Positions 15,400 to 28,909 of a stretch of 55,774 nucleotides of DNA are shown in pieces. Under the pieces are notes generated by a model. The model saw only the letters and a list, made by a program, of their open reading frames with translations, did not search any database and was not told where the DNA came from. Made by a program: the position numbers and the translations under genes. The DNA lies in assembly GCF_003846175.1 (NCBI RefSeq), contig NZ_ML123044.1, positions 214,982-270,755 on the forward strand. Direction: 5' to 3'. The number at the start of each line of letters is the position of its first letter. The stretch's first letter is position 1. The DNA is from Streptomyces sp. ADI95-17. Lineage in GTDB: Bacteria > Actinomycetota > Actinomycetes > Streptomycetales > Streptomycetaceae.

Positions 15400-18201
15400 C
15401 TAGAAGCCGTCGAGCAGCGGCTCGTCCGACCCGGACTCGCCGACCGCCTGCTCGGACCAGATGACCTTGCCCGTCTCGGTGTATCGGGTCCCCCAGCGTT
15501 CGGCGAACTGGGCGACGAGGAACAGGCCACGGCCGCCCTCGTCGGTCGTCGCCGCGTAGCGCAGATGCGGGGAGGTGCTGCTGCTGTCGGAGACCTCGCA
15601 GATCAGGTTGCGGTCGTACAGCAGGCGGACCTCGATGGGCGCCGTGCCGTAGCGCACCGCGTTGGTGACCAGTTCGCTCAGGATCAGTTCGGTGGCGAAC
15701 GCCTCCTCCTCCAGGCCCCGGTCGGTGAGCCACTGGGCGACGTTCTTGCGGACCCCGGCGACGGCCGCCGGGTCGGTGGCCACCGCCCACTGCGCGACCT
15801 GGTCGGGATCGAGCGTGCGGGTGCGGGCCACGAGCAGCGCGACATCGTCGTTCGGCCGGTCGTGCAGCAGTGCGTCGAGCACGTCGTCGCAGGTCTCCTC
15901 CGGTGTCCGGTCGCGGCCGGCGAGGGAGTCGCGCAGCAGGGCGAGACCGGTGTCGATGTCCCGGCCCCGGCGTTCCACGAGCCCGTCCGTGTAGAGGACC
16001 AGCCGGCTGCCCTCGGGTACGTGGAACTCGGCCGCCTCGAAGGGCATGCCGCCGATGCCGAGCGGGAGTCCGGTCGGGACCTCGGGGAACTCGACCGTGC
16101 CGTCGGGCCGGACCAGCACGGGCCCGGGGTGGCCGGCCCGGGCCACCGCGCAGTTCCCGGAGACCGCGTCGTAGATCGCGTACAGGCAGGTGGCTCCGGC
16201 GATCTCCGCACCGTGGTCGTCGGCCTCGTCCCGGTCGATGCGGCTGACCATTTCGTCGAGATGCCCGAGGAGTTCGTCGGGGGCGGGATCCAGCGAGGAG
16301 AAGTTGTGGACGCTGGTGCGCAGCCGCCCCATGGTGGCCGCGGCGTGCAGCCCGTGCCCGACCACGTCGCCGACGACCAGCGCCACCCGGGCACCGGACA
16401 GCGGGATCACGTCGAACCAGTCGCCGCCCACCCCTTCGTACGCGGGGAGATAGCGGTAGGCGACATCGAGGGCGTTCTGCTCGGGCAGGCCGCGCGGCAG
16501 CAGACTGCGCTGCAGGGTCACGGCCAAGGAGTGCTCCCGCGTGTAGCGGCGGGCGTTGTCCACGCCGACCGCGCCCCGGGCCACCAGTTCCTCCGCGAAG
16601 GACAGGTCGTCGTCGTCGAACGGCTCCGAGTCGCCCGAGCGCCAGAAGTTGGCCATGCCCAGCACCGTGCCGCGGGCGTGCATCGGCACCGACACCAGCG
16701 AGTGGAACCCCTGCTCCCTGAGCCGCTCGGCCACGTCGGGGTCCCAGTTCCGCCAGCCCAGCCTCCTGAAGTCGCCCTGCAGATCTGCGTCGTCGCTGTG
16801 CACCCGCATGGCCCGGGTCCTGGTGGGGACGAAGCCCACCGGATGGCCGACCGGGTACAGCGGGTGATCCGGACGGACCGACGCGACGGCGGTGCGGCGC
16901 ATCTCCAGCGTGCCGCCGTCCGGGGTCACCGGCTCGTCCCCGTGCAGTACGGGGTCGGCGAGGTCGACCGTCGCGGCGTCGGCGAAGCCGGGGATCGCCA
17001 CTTCCGTCAGCTCCTGGGCCGTGCGGGTCACGTCGAGAGTGGTGCCGATCCGGGCGCCCGCCTCGTACAGGAGCAGCAGCCGTTCGGTGGCGTACTCCGC
17101 CTGTCCCGTGACCGCGCGGAGTTCGGTGGTGTCCCGCAGGGTCACCACGGTGCCGGGCGGCCCGCCGCGCGTGTCGGTCGGGCGGAGGTTGACGGCCAGC
17201 AGCCGGTTGCCGGACCGCAGCACCTCGTCCGTGACGGTCCGGCCGGAGACCAGCAGTTCCGCGGTGCCGGGGTCCAGTCCGAGGCCCGCCACCGGCCGGC
17301 CCTCCGCGTCCGGGGGCAGGTCGAGGAGCCTGCGGGCCTCGTCGTTGGCGAGGGTCAGCCGCCGGTCCGCCTCGACGATGAGGACGCCCTCGCGGACCGC
17401 GTGCAGCACCGCGTCGTGGTGCTCGTACATCCGGGTCATCTCGGCGGCCCCGAGGCCGTGGGTCTGGCGGCGCAGCCGCCTGCTCAGGAACGCGGCGCCG
17501 CCCGCGGTGAGCGCGAGGGCGACCGCCGCCGCACCCGCACTGAACGGGATGGAGCGGTCCGCGACGCTGTTCACCGACTCGACGTCGATCCCCACCGAGA
17601 CCAGTCCGGCGACCGAGCCGTCGGGCCGGGGCACGGGCACGACCGAGATGACCGTGCGCCCACGGCTGGCGGTGACGGTCCGGGTGAAGCCCGGCCCGGT
17701 CAGCGCCTCCTTGTAGGGGCCTATGACGTGCTTGCCGATCAGCGCGGGGTCGGGGTGGGTGTAGCGGATGCCCTGGGGGCTCATGACGACGACGTACTCG
17801 ACGTGGGTCCGTTTGCGCACCTCCTCGGCGCGCGGCTGCAGGATCGCGGTGGGGTCCTTGCTGTCCAGCGCGGCGGCGGTCCCGGGTGCGTAGGCGAAGG
17901 TCTCGGCGACGCTCAGGGTGTGGGCCCGCGCCTCGTCCATGGTGTCGCGGCGGCCCTGCACCACCAGGGCGACCGCCCCCGCCACGACGAGCAGCAGCAC
18001 GAGGCCGAGGATGAAGACGAAGACCTGGCCGGCCACGGTGCGCACATTGAGCAGGGAGCGCAGTTGGCGGCCCGGGGACGGGTCGCTCAGATCCCGGCCG
18101 GACGGCGCGGGCGCCTGTCGGCCCGGGCGTCCTTCATCGGGCCGATGTGATCGGCGGGCGGAGCGTCGCAGCCTCGCCCGGAATCGGCCGATACCAGACA
18201 T
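15400..18201 (-). CDS. Membrane sensor with PAS, GAF, SpoIIE-type PP2C and HATPase domains
   Basis: A 933-residue signalling protein. Order: a basic cytoplasmic start, TM1 (about 56-81), an extracellular sensor of the DcuS/CitA cache type (82-214, with VVMSPQGIRYTHPDPALIGK), TM2 (214-236), PAS (250-350), GAF (370-540), a PP2C/SpoIIE phosphatase (560-780; GGDWFDVIPL, VGDVVGHGLHAA, YTDGLVERRGRDIDTG, RPNDDVALLVAR) and a C-terminal HATPase (ELVTNAVRYG, GRGLF). The phosphatase would dephosphorylate an anti-anti-sigma factor and the HATPase may phosphorylate one, linking an extracellular small molecule to a sigma factor switch. I chose ATG 18201 since the sequence upstream is poor; its ribosome site is weak (GAAG). 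No sigma factor or anti-anti-sigma gene is adjacent, so the partner is elsewhere. Confidence 0.92.
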   Translation of the reverse strand: MSGIGRFRARLRRSARRSHRPDEGRPGRQAPAPSGRDLSDPSPGRQLRSLLNVRTVAGQVFVFILGLVLLLVVAGAVALVVQGRRDTMDEARAHTLSVAETFAYAPGTAAALDSKDPTAILQPRAEEVRKRTHVEYVVVMSPQGIRYTHPDPALIGKHVIGPYKEALTGPGFTRTVTASRGRTVISVVPVPRPDGSVAGLVSVGIDVESVNSVADRSIPFSAGAAAVALALTAGGAAFLSRRLRRQTHGLGAAEMTRMYEHHDAVLHAVREGVLIVEADRRLTLANDEARRLLDLPPDAEGRPVAGLGLDPGTAELLVSGRTVTDEVLRSGNRLLAVNLRPTDTRGGPPGTVVTLRDTTELRAVTGQAEYATERLLLLYEAGARIGTTLDVTRTAQELTEVAIPGFADAATVDLADPVLHGDEPVTPDGGTLEMRRTAVASVRPDHPLYPVGHPVGFVPTRTRAMRVHSDDADLQGDFRRLGWRNWDPDVAERLREQGFHSLVSVPMHARGTVLGMANFWRSGDSEPFDDDDLSFAEELVARGAVGVDNARRYTREHSLAVTLQRSLLPRGLPEQNALDVAYRYLPAYEGVGGDWFDVIPLSGARVALVVGDVVGHGLHAAATMGRLRTSVHNFSSLDPAPDELLGHLDEMVSRIDRDEADDHGAEIAGATCLYAIYDAVSGNCAVARAGHPGPVLVRPDGTVEFPEVPTGLPLGIGGMPFEAAEFHVPEGSRLVLYTDGLVERRGRDIDTGLALLRDSLAGRDRTPEETCDDVLDALLHDRPNDDVALLVARTRTLDPDQVAQWAVATDPAAVAGVRKNVAQWLTDRGLEEEAFATELILSELVTNAVRYGTAPIEVRLLYDRNLICEVSDSSSTSPHLRYAATTDEGGRGLFLVAQFAERWGTRYTETGKVIWSEQAVGESGSDEPLLDGF

Positions 18202-18261
18202 AACTTCAGGTCTAGCATGAATCGCACCTGCCCGAGCGGTCACCGGTCGCCGGTCGGCGGC

Positions 18262-19629
18262 TCAGAACCCGCCCCCGTCGAACCCGCCGCCGCCCCCGAA
18301 GTCGCCTCCCCCTCCGAAGCCTCCGCCGTCGAAGCCCGAGGAGTCGAAGTCGGCTCCGGAGAAGTCGCCGCCGCCCCAGTCCCCGCCGGAGCCGAAATCT
18401 CCGCCGCCGTACTCCGCCGCGTACGCGGGGCTCGACAGCATGGAGCCGAGCAGCGTGCCGACGAGCAGGCCGGGGAGCAGGCCGCCGCCGAAGTAGCCGC
18501 CCGCCCACGGACCGTAGGCCGGGCCCGCCTCCCAGTACGGGCGGCGGCCGTCGGGGGTGTCGACGGTGCGGCTCAGCGGTTCCTCGCCGACGCGCAGCCG
18601 GACCTCGTCGGCCGCGCAGACCGGGACCTCGCGTGCGGTGCCGCCGGACGGGGACCAGTGGACGTCGGCGACCGAGGGGCCGTGGCGCGGGTCGAAGAAG
18701 CACGGCGGGCGGCGGGCCGGCAGTTCGCCGCCGGTCCGGCGGGCATCGAGGACCGCGAGGGAGAAGCGGCCGTCCTCCAGGGCCTGGGTGACCCCGCGTA
18801 CGTCGGACGGGTGGCGGGCGGCCGACATGCGGGACTTCGCGGTCTCGTACGAGTCGAGCGCCCGCTCGTAGTCCGCGCGCATGACGTCGTCGGCGCCCGC
18901 CTCGGCGGGATGGAAGTCGAGCCGGTCCAGGGTTTCGCCGTACGCGGTGATGTCCTCGTCCACGACGACCCGCAGCTTGTCGAGCGCGGCCCGTTCCTCG
19001 GTCTCCTTGCGCTTCCGGTTGCGGCGCACGATCGTGTAGGCCGTGCCGCCGCCCAGCACCAGGAGCGCGCCGACCGTGATCAGCCCGACGGCGGAGGACG
19101 ATCCGCCGCCGGACGAGCCGCCCCAGGAGGCGGGGGCGCTGCCCCGGGCCTGTTCCACGGACCGGTCGACGAAGGCGTTGAGCTGGGTCGCGGCGTCGGT
19201 GTCCACGCCGGGCGTCTTCACCGCGGCGGTGAGGTTGTGGACCGCCCGGGTGGACATCACCTGCGGGTCGGCGCCCGCGTCGAAGCCGTTGCCGAGGCGG
19301 ACCGCGTAGACGCCGGTGATTCCGGTGTCGGTGCGCAAAGTGGTCAGCAGGGTCTTCGCGGGGAACGCGGAGGTCTGCGGCAGCACCGCCACGAAGACGG
19401 GCTTGTCGGCGTCCTTGATCTTCTTCGTCAGGGCGGCGGCCTGGCCGGGTGAGAGCTGGCCGGACGCCGCCGGGTCGACGTACACCGGGCTCTTGCGCAG
19501 GGCCTGCGCGACATCGTCGACGGTGGCTGCCCCGGTCGACGTCGTCGAGCCCGGGGCCATACCGAGGACGGCCGCCGCCAGGATCAGCAGCAGGCCGGCC
19601 AGCAACGTCGGGAACAGCCTGTTCCGCAT
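18262..19629 (-). CDS. TPM-like membrane protein with Gly/Asp/Phe-rich tail
   Basis: A 455-residue membrane protein. A signal or TM segment (1-25) is followed by a TPM-like extracellular alpha/beta region (about 35-150; SPVYVDPAASGQLSPGQAAAL, VFVAVLPQTSAFP). Then come a Ser/Gly linker, a TM helix (about 180-200), a charged helical cytoplasmic region, and a C-terminal tail in which GGGDFG/GGGDFSG-type units repeat from about 410 to the end. TPM domains occur in proteins for membrane or photosystem maintenance and in phosphatase-like folds; the role here is unknown. The low-complexity tail may promote assembly or stickiness. The ATG has no ribosome site, and a TAGTTT -10 lies six bases upstream, so the mRNA is probably leaderless. 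It stands alone between the beta-glucosidase operon and the sensor-phosphatase gene. Confidence 0.85.
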   Translation of the reverse strand: MRNRLFPTLLAGLLLILAAAVLGMAPGSTTSTGAATVDDVAQALRKSPVYVDPAASGQLSPGQAAALTKKIKDADKPVFVAVLPQTSAFPAKTLLTTLRTDTGITGVYAVRLGNGFDAGADPQVMSTRAVHNLTAAVKTPGVDTDAATQLNAFVDRSVEQARGSAPASWGGSSGGGSSSAVGLITVGALLVLGGGTAYTIVRRNRKRKETEERAALDKLRVVVDEDITAYGETLDRLDFHPAEAGADDVMRADYERALDSYETAKSRMSAARHPSDVRGVTQALEDGRFSLAVLDARRTGGELPARRPPCFFDPRHGPSVADVHWSPSGGTAREVPVCAADEVRLRVGEEPLSRTVDTPDGRRPYWEAGPAYGPWAGGYFGGGLLPGLLVGTLLGSMLSSPAYAAEYGGGDFGSGGDWGGGDFSGADFDSSGFDGGGFGGGGDFGGGGGFDGGGF

Positions 19630-19635
19630 AGTTCG

Positions 19636-19641
19636 AAACTA
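19636..19641 (-). promoter_or_regulatory. Leaderless-type -10 element before the TPM-like gene
   Basis: TAGTTT on the minus strand (AAACTA on plus) fits TANNNT and ends six bases before the ATG at 19629. The ATG itself would then be the transcription start, and no ribosome site is visible. Confidence 0.5.
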
Positions 19642-19681
19642 ACCCGAATGGGTGGCGGGTGCGACAGCCCGGCCCGCCGCC

Positions 19682-21106
<1,425 letters not shown>

Positions 21107-21133
21107 GGGTCTCCTGTGGTGTGCGTGGGGTCG

Positions 21134-22143
<1,010 letters not shown>

Positions 22144-22147
<4 letters not shown>

Positions 22148-23124
22148 GGGCGGGTCTCCTTCTCAGAGGTGCCGGTACGTGCGACCGGGGTGAAGCCGAC
22201 CCGCATCCGGACCTTCCGGGACGCGCCGCTCTCCGTGCGCAGGCGCGGGTTGACGAACTCGTCGATGCCGAAGTTGATCAGGCCGAGCGACATGCCGAGC
22301 AGGGCGATGCAGAGTCCGGCCGGGACGAACCACCACCACGCGCCCTGTGCCAGGGCCTGGTTGGACTGCGCCCAGAACAGGACGGTCCCCCAGTTCCAGT
22401 CGGAGATGTCGGCGACACCGATGAAGGCGAGGGTGATCTCGGAGAGGATCGCGAAGACGACGGTGCCGACGAAGCCGGAGGCGATGACCGCCGTCAGGTT
22501 CGGCAGCACCTCGAAGAGGATGATCCGCCAGGTCGATTCGCCGGTCGCGCGGGCCGCCTCGACGTAGTCCCGGCGCCGCAGCGACAGCGTCTGGGCGCGC
22601 AGCACGCGCGCACCCCAGGCCCACGAGGTGAAGGCGATGACGGCGGCGATCAGCAGGTCGCCGGCGTCGGAGACCAGACTGGCGATGATGATGATCAGCG
22701 GCAGTCCCGGGATGACCAGGAAGACATTGGAGAGCAGCGAGAGCAGCTCGTCGGCCGTGCCGCCGAGGAAGCCCGCGCTGACCCCGATCAGTACGGACAG
22801 GACCGTCGCGAGAATTCCGGCGACGAAGCCGACGACCAGGACCCCGCGGGTGCCGACGAGGATCTGCGAGAGCACGTCCTGACCGGTGTGCGTGGTGCCG
22901 AACCAATGGGCACCGGACGGCGGTTGGAGCAGCGCGTCGCTCATGGCGTCCGGGTCGTACGGGGCGATCCACGGCCCGATGACCGCGATCACGGCGAAGA
23001 AGGCGAGGATCCCGAGACCGACGACGGTCTTGCGGCCGCGCAGGAAGCGCAGCCGGCGCCGGCCGGGTGCCGGGGGCTCGGTCGCGTCGGTCACGGCGAC
23101 CTCGGCGGCGGCGGTGACAGCCAT
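22144..23124 (-). CDS. Opp/Dpp-type ABC transporter permease (DppC-like)
   Basis: A 326-residue inner-membrane permease of the DppC/OppC type. It has an Arg-rich N-terminal cytoplasmic part, then TM segments (first at about 35-55), a large extracellular loop with YDPDAMSDALLQPPSGAHWFGTTHTGQDVLSQ, and four to five further TM segments. The coupling motif EAARATGESTWRIILFEVLP contacts the ATPase. ATG 23124 has GGGAGG before it, 3 bp after the stop of the DppB-like gene. It forms the transport path with that permease. The hallmark HWFGTTHTGQDVLSQ is shared by sugar- and peptide-importing members, so substrate is judged by operon context only. Confidence 0.93.
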
Positions 23125-23127
23125 GCC

Positions 23128-24108
23128 CTAGGCCTCCCTTCGGGTACGGGGGTCGAGGGCCATGTAGATCACGTCGGCCAGGAGGTTCGCCGCGAGGACG
23201 GAGAGCGTGATGATCAGGAAGACGCCCTGCATCAGCGGGTAGTCCTTGGCGCCGACGGCCTGGAAGAGCTGGAGGCCGATGCCGGGATAGGAGAAGACCA
23301 TCTCGACGAGGAGGGTGCCTCCGACGATGAAGCCGATGGAGAGGGCGAAGCCGGAGATGTTGGGCAGGACCGCGTTGCGTGCCGCGTATCCGAACATCAC
23401 CCGGCGCTCGGAGAGCCCCTTGGCCTGGGCGACCATGACGTAGTCCTCCGAGGACACCGTCACCATCATGTTCCGCATCCCGAGGATCCAGCCGGCCACC
23501 GCGCTGAGCACGATGGTGAGACCGGGCAGCACTCCGTGGTAGAGCGCGCTGGAGATGAACGGCCAGTCGAAGGCCGGGACGAGCGAGTTGTCGTAGCCGC
23601 CCGATTCGGGGAAGAGCGGCCACTTCACGGCGAACAGCGCGATGGCGATGAGCCCCAGCCAGAAGTACGGGATGGCCGAGATGAAGGTGGTGACGGGGAG
23701 CAGCCCGTCCAGCCAGGAGCCGCGCCGCCACCCGGTGAACACCCCGATGCCGGTGCCGAGCACGAAGCTGATCAGGGTGGTGAGGCCGACGAGGGCGAGC
23801 GTCCAGGGCAGTGACTGGGCGATCACCTCGCTGACCGGTGTCGGGAAGAAGGTGAAGGACAGGCCCAGGTCGCCGTCGAGCAGATGCGACCAGTAGTCGG
23901 TGTACTGCTGCCAGAGCGACTGGTTCCTGTCGAGGCCGAAGAGCGCGGTGAGCGAATCGACGGCGCTGGTGTCGAGCTGGCCCTGGAAGCGGGCGAGCAG
24001 CGCCTGGACCGGGTCGCCCGGCATCATGCGCGGGATCAGGAAGTTGATGGTGATCGCGGCCCACGCGGTGACCAGGTAGAAGGCGAGCCGTTGCAGCAGG
24101 TACTTCAC
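23128..24108 (-). CDS. Opp/Dpp-type ABC transporter permease (DppB-like)
   Basis: A 326-residue permease of the DppB/OppB type. A first TM near residues 8-28 ([20 protein letters not shown]) is followed by the extracellular loop with [15 protein letters not shown] and [16 protein letters not shown]. Then come further TM segments and the coupling helix [30 protein letters not shown] chose GTG 24108, which overlaps the OppF-like stop (GTGA) and has AGAAAGAAG upstream; the longer frame to 24204 would add residues with no homology. It pairs with the DppC-like permease. Substrate is inferred from the adjacent beta-glucosidase. Confidence 0.92.
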   Translation of the reverse strand: MKYLLQRLAFYLVTAWAAITINFLIPRMMPGDPVQALLARFQGQLDTSAVDSLTALFGLDRNQSLWQQYTDYWSHLLDGDLGLSFTFFPTPVSEVIAQSLPWTLALVGLTTLISFVLGTGIGVFTGWRRGSWLDGLLPVTTFISAIPYFWLGLIAIALFAVKWPLFPESGGYDNSLVPAFDWPFISSALYHGVLPGLTIVLSAVAGWILGMRNMMVTVSSEDYVMVAQAKGLSERRVMFGYAARNAVLPNISGFALSIGFIVGGTLLVEMVFSYPGIGLQLFQAVGAKDYPLMQGVFLIITLSVLAANLLADVIYMALDPRTRREA

Positions 24109-25190
24109 TTCGCGGCTTCTTTCTGCGTGTGGTCCGCGCCGTCGTCGCCACGGCCGGTCGCCCGGTCCGCGCCGCCGTCCGCGTACAGCCAGCAGGCCGC
24201 CCACTGCCCGTCTTCGAGGTCGAATCGCGGCGGCGGTTCGGTGCGGCAGCGCTCCAGGGCCTTCGGGCAGCGGGGGTGGAAGCGGCAGCCGGCGGGCGGG
24301 GCGATCAGTGAGGGCGGTTCGCCGCTGCCGGTCTCCTCCTGTTCCGTCTCGGCGACCACCCGGTCCGGGTCGGGCGCGGAGGCGATGAGGAGCTGGGTGT
24401 AGGGGTGGGCGGGGTGCTGGGTGACGGTCTCACTGTCACCGCCCTCGACGATCCGGCCCGCGTACATCACCAGCGTGGTGTCCGCGAAGTAGCGGGCCGA
24501 CGCGATGTCATGGGTGATGTAGAGGATCGCGAGGCGCAGCCGGTCCTTGAGGTCCTTCAGCAGGTTGAGCACGCCGAGCCGGATCGAGACGTCCAGCATG
24601 GAGACCGGCTCGTCGGCGAGCAGCACCTGGGGATCGGCGCCGAGCGCGCGGGCGATGGCCACGCGCTGGCGCTGTCCCCCGGACAGTTCGTGCGGGAACT
24701 TGTCCAGGTACTGCTGGGGCGGGGTCAGCTGGACCCGCTCCAGCAGGGCGGTCAGGCGCTCCTCCAGCTCCGCCTCGCCGCTGCCGGCCCGGCCGTGGAT
24801 CCGCAGGGCCCGGGTGAGGTGGTAGCGCACGGTGTGCACCGGGTTCAGCGAGGCGAACGGGTCCTGGAAGACGATCTGGACCCGGCGTACGTAGGCGCGG
24901 AAGGACCGGCCCCGTCCGGCCTTCACCGCCGTGCCGTCCAGCCGGATCTCGCCTCCGGTCAGCGGATACAGCTGGGCGAGCAGCCGGGCGACGGTGGATT
25001 TCCCGGATCCCGACTCCCCCACCAGCGCCGTGACGGTGCCCCGGCGCAGTTCCAGCGAGACGTCGTCGACGGCGTGGACGGTCCGGCGCCTGCCCGCGAG
25101 CAGGTCGCGTCCGGTGCGGCGTACCGGGAAGTGCTTGGTGACTGAGCGTGCTTCGAGCACGACGTGGTTGTGTGCGGGCTGTTTCGACAT
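24105..25190 (-). CDS. Opp/Dpp-type ABC transporter ATPase (OppF-like)
   Basis: A 361-residue ABC ATPase of the OppF type. It has Walker [10 protein letters not shown] near 58, signature [16 protein letters not shown], Walker [13 protein letters not shown], and [14 protein letters not shown]. The C-terminal Cys-rich extension is CRFHPRC-x6-C with AACWLY. A charged, His/Asp-rich tail follows. It lies 31 bp after the binding protein and overlaps the DppB-like permease by four bases. The domain [10 protein letters not shown] is a known variant of the usual DEPTSALDVS. It powers uptake together with the OppD-like ATPase. Confidence 0.93.
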   Translation of the reverse strand: MSKQPAHNHVVLEARSVTKHFPVRRTGRDLLAGRRRTVHAVDDVSLELRRGTVTALVGESGSGKSTVARLLAQLYPLTGGEIRLDGTAVKAGRGRSFRAYVRRVQIVFQDPFASLNPVHTVRYHLTRALRIHGRAGSGEAELEERLTALLERVQLTPPQQYLDKFPHELSGGQRQRVAIARALGADPQVLLADEPVSMLDVSIRLGVLNLLKDLKDRLRLAILYITHDIASARYFADTTLVMYAGRIVEGGDSETVTQHPAHPYTQLLIASAPDPDRVVAETEQEETGSGEPPSLIAPPAGCRFHPRCPKALERCRTEPPPRFDLEDGQWAACWLYADGGADRATGRGDDGADHTQKEAAK

Positions 25191-25221
25191 GGCCGGTCCC
25201 TGTGTCCCGTGATCCCTGGCT

Positions 25222-26895
25222 CTACTTGGCGGGCTGGAGCTTCAGCACGATCTGGAGCGCGGACGGCTGGGTGTGCTGCGGCGGCGCGTACGGGTCGGCC
25301 TCGGTCGGCCAGCCCACCCAGTTCTTCGTGGAGTACTCGGCGCCGATCGGGGCGGCGGCCGTCGGGATCATCGGCGCCTGCTCGACCATGATCTTCTGAA
25401 GGGTGTTCATGGCCGTGGTGCGGGCGGAGTCCTCGGTGGCGTTGGCGAAGGCCTTGAGCGCCGCGGTGGCCTCGTCGTTCTTGAAACGGCCGAAGTTGCC
25501 GAGCTGGGAGGCCTTGCCGACGGGCTGGAGGAGCGCGCCGTCCATGATGTTCTGGTACATGTCGTACGGGGTGGCGCCGCTGTTGGTCCAGTGCAGGGTG
25601 GCGTCGAAGTTGCCGTTGGCGACGTCCGCGCCCCAGGCCTCCGCGGTCTGCGTCTTGACCTGGGCCTCGATGCCGAGCTGCTTGATGTTGTCCTTGATGA
25701 TCGCGAGACCGGTGATGTAGTCGTTCCAGCCGGCCGGGTCGGTGAAGGTGAGCTTCACCGGCTTGCCGTCCGGGTCCTTCAGCACGCCGCCGCCGAGCGT
25801 GAACCCGGCGTCGGCGAGCACCTTCTTGGCTCCCGCCACGTCCGGTGCGGTGGTGGCGCTCTTGTACTCGGGGGCGAGGAAGGACTCACCGGCGGGCAGC
25901 GGGATGCCGGTCGGGTTGGTGATCTCCGGGTAGAGGGTGGCCTCGGCCTGGGTGTAGATCGCCTTGCGGTCCACGACCATCGCCATGGCCCTGCGCAGCG
26001 CCGGGTTGTCGAAGGGCTTGCGGGCGGTGTTGAACCAGAGTCCGTGGACGCCGAGCCCGGAGGGGAACCACAGCTTGTGGTTCTTCGGGTCCTTGGCGAC
26101 GAACAGCTGCTTGTAGTTGGGCATGAAGACGAACGACCACTCGACCTTGCCGTTCGCCAGCGCCGTGGTCGCCGCGCTGTTGTCGTTGTAGGCGGTGTAG
26201 CGCAGCTCCTTGACCTTGGTCCCGCCCTTCCAGTAGGTGGGCGTGGCGGTCAGTGTGGTGGTCTGCGGGGTGAACGTCTTGAGCTTGTACGGGCCGGAGC
26301 CGACGGGTGTGCGGTTGGGCCAGGTCTCGGGGTTGTCGACGCCTTCCCAGATGTGCTTGGGCACGATGAACTGCTGGATGATCTTGTTCTGGTTGACGTA
26401 CTGGGATTCCTTGAAGGTCAGCTCGACCGTCTTGCCCCGCACCGTGATCCGGTCGAAGGGGATGCCGTTGCCGTTCAGCGCCGGGTGCTTCTTCAGCAGC
26501 TCGAAGGTGTACGCGACGTCGTCGGCGGTCAGCGGCTTGCCGTCGGCCCACTTGGCCTTGGGGTCCAGGGTGAAGGTGACCCTGGTGAAGTTGGACTCCC
26601 ACTTCCAGCCGGTCGCCAGCCACGGGGCGGCCTTGTCCGCGGGCCGGATCTGGTTCGTCATGGCCAGCGGCTCGTAGATCATGAAGCGGTAGCCGAGCGT
26701 GGCGCCCGCCGAGGTGCTGAGGAACGGGTTGCTGTTGTCGGTCTGCGGCCCGTCCGGCTTGCCCAGGGTCAGTACGCCGGAGGCGCCGCCCCCTTTGTTG
26801 GCACCCGAGTTGGCGGACGAGCAACCGGCGGCGAGCGCGACCACCGCGGTGGCGATCGAGAGCGCTCTCAACGTGGCACGACGTCGTACGGACAT
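25222..26895 (-). CDS. Lipoprotein solute-binding protein of an Opp-type transporter
   Basis: A 557-residue SBP family 5 (DppA/OppA-type) protein. The signal peptide ends in ALAAGC with Cys25 as the lipid-anchored residue, followed by a Ser/Asn/Gly-rich tether. The fold follows with the DppA signature region [39 protein letters not shown] (residues ~90-130). Aromatic residues suited to sugar stacking are common, but this is not diagnostic. ATG 26895 has GGAGTCGCC directly before it. It delivers substrate outside the membrane to the two permeases. Binding proteins for beta-oligosaccharides in this family exist in Thermotoga; that analogy plus the beta-glucosidase suggests a beta-glucoside ligand, but a peptide ligand is not excluded. 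Confidence 0.92.
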   Translation of the reverse strand: MSVRRRATLRALSIATAVVALAAGCSSANSGANKGGGASGVLTLGKPDGPQTDNSNPFLSTSAGATLGYRFMIYEPLAMTNQIRPADKAAPWLATGWKWESNFTRVTFTLDPKAKWADGKPLTADDVAYTFELLKKHPALNGNGIPFDRITVRGKTVELTFKESQYVNQNKIIQQFIVPKHIWEGVDNPETWPNRTPVGSGPYKLKTFTPQTTTLTATPTYWKGGTKVKELRYTAYNDNSAATTALANGKVEWSFVFMPNYKQLFVAKDPKNHKLWFPSGLGVHGLWFNTARKPFDNPALRRAMAMVVDRKAIYTQAEATLYPEITNPTGIPLPAGESFLAPEYKSATTAPDVAGAKKVLADAGFTLGGGVLKDPDGKPVKLTFTDPAGWNDYITGLAIIKDNIKQLGIEAQVKTQTAEAWGADVANGNFDATLHWTNSGATPYDMYQNIMDGALLQPVGKASQLGNFGRFKNDEATAALKAFANATEDSARTTAMNTLQKIMVEQAPMIPTAAAPIGAEYSTKNWVGWPTEADPYAPPQHTQPSALQIVLKLQPAK

Positions 26896-26973
26896 GGCGA
26901 CTCCAAGAGGGACTGCGGTCGGAAGGATCCGGAGGTACGAAGGGGCAGTCGGCCGTGGACTCCGGCCGGACCG

Positions 26974-27948
<975 letters not shown>

Positions 27949-28288
27949 CGGGGCCTCCGGGACAAGGCATGGCGGACAGCTGGAACCGGTACCGCAACCG
28001 GTTCCGGAACCGGTACCGGCGTTGCGGCGTGAGTTAACCCCGCCGGAAGAGTGCCGTCAATACTTCACACCGACATTGGTCCGTACCCATCTCCCGTACG
28101 AGCAGGGCATGTTGTGCGTTCAGCTTCTGAACGCGGCCGTCGCTCGTCCCCGTGGCCGGCGCGCCCGCCATGACGGCCTTCGGCCGGCCCGGGTTCCATG
28201 ATTCACATCACGCGCGAGGGCCAGAACCACGGCTCGCGCGATCAGCATCCTCGATCCCGTCAACTACGTTCGCCCGCAAAGGAGTCCC
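27949..28288. other. Divergent regulatory region between lacI and the lipoprotein gene
   Basis: About 340 bp without a gene. It contains the 12-bp triple repeat near lacI and, on the plus side, the ribosome site (AAAGGAG) of the lipoprotein gene. No leader peptide or RNA gene is recognised. Confidence 0.6.
27984..28019. promoter_or_regulatory. 3 x 12-bp tandem operator-like array upstream of lacI
   Basis: Three head-to-tail 12-mers of form AACCGGTNCCGS at 27984, 27996 and 28008: AACCGGTACCGC, AACCGGTTCCGG, AACCGGTACCGG. Because the unit is itself nearly symmetric, an 18-bp perfect palindrome (ACCGGTTCCGGAACCGGT, 27997-28014) spans units two and three. The CG-centred half-sites suit a LacI-family protein. 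Confidence 0.65.
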
Positions 28289-28861
28289 ATGAATCGCCGT
28301 CGCGTTTCCGCCGCCGTACTGCTCGGCTCCGCCGCCATCGCGCTGACCACCGCCTGCGGCCCGGAGGAGTCCGGCGCGGCAGCCACCGGCTCCGGCCCGG
28401 CCTCCTCGGCGGGCGGCTCCACGGCCGAGGTGCCGGCCGGCTCCGCCACCACCGCCTCCGACACCGGTTCCCGGCCGGCCTCGGCCCCGGCCGCGAAGGG
28501 CACCACGGGCGGGAAGACCGGCTCCGGCGACAAGCCCTGCTTCCACCCGGAGGGCTACGACCACTTCCTCGAACTGGCGTCCGCCGAGGTCGACCAGGGC
28601 GACACCCGGGTGAACTTCACCGAGGTCAGCTGCACCTACGACCCCGCCGACGAGCAGAACGTCACGTACACCGCCGTCCGCAAGGGCTCGGCCCTGATCC
28701 ACGCCGGCACCGAGGTCCAGGTGGTCGGCGACACCGGGAACCCGCGCACCGTCCCGGCCGGCTGGCTGGTGGACCACAAGCCGCCCAACACCCCGTACTT
28801 CTACTACCGGGCCGACGCCCAGGGCCGGATCACCGCGATGCAGGAGATCTACCACCCCTGA
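28289..28861 (+). CDS. Secreted lipoprotein, function unknown
   Basis: A 190-residue protein with a lipobox (ALTTAC, lipid-anchored Cys23). It is followed by a long Ser/Thr/Ala/Gly-rich tether to about residue 80 and a C-terminal domain of about 110 residues. That domain has one cysteine pair (PCFHPEGY, SCTYDPADE) and ends in the beta-rich stretch YFYYRADAQGRITAMQEIYHP. No family is recognised. ATG 28289 has AAAGGAG. The gene is convergent with cimA and divergent from the lacI operon. A surface-exposed role is likely from the lipobox alone. Confidence 0.85.
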   Translation: MNRRRVSAAVLLGSAAIALTTACGPEESGAAATGSGPASSAGGSTAEVPAGSATTASDTGSRPASAPAAKGTTGGKTGSGDKPCFHPEGYDHFLELASAEVDQGDTRVNFTEVSCTYDPADEQNVTYTAVRKGSALIHAGTEVQVVGDTGNPRTVPAGWLVDHKPPNTPYFYYRADAQGRITAMQEIYHP

Positions 28862-28870
28862 CCGCGGCCC

Positions 28871-28893
28871 GGGGCCGGGCCCTCCCCGGCCCC
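28871..28893. terminator. Bidirectional terminator between the lipoprotein gene and cimA
   Basis: A 9-bp perfect GC stem (GGGGCCGGG / CCCGGCCCC) with a 5-base loop lies in the 48-bp convergent gap. Confidence 0.6.
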
Positions 28894-28909
28894 GCCCGGC
28901 CCGCGCCGG

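Noticed and set aside
15265..18150. 961-codon plus-strand frame opposite the SpoIIE phosphatase
   Set aside because: The minus frame has full PAS, GAF, PP2C and HATPase motifs; the plus frame has shadow-type composition (Arg/Gly/Val).
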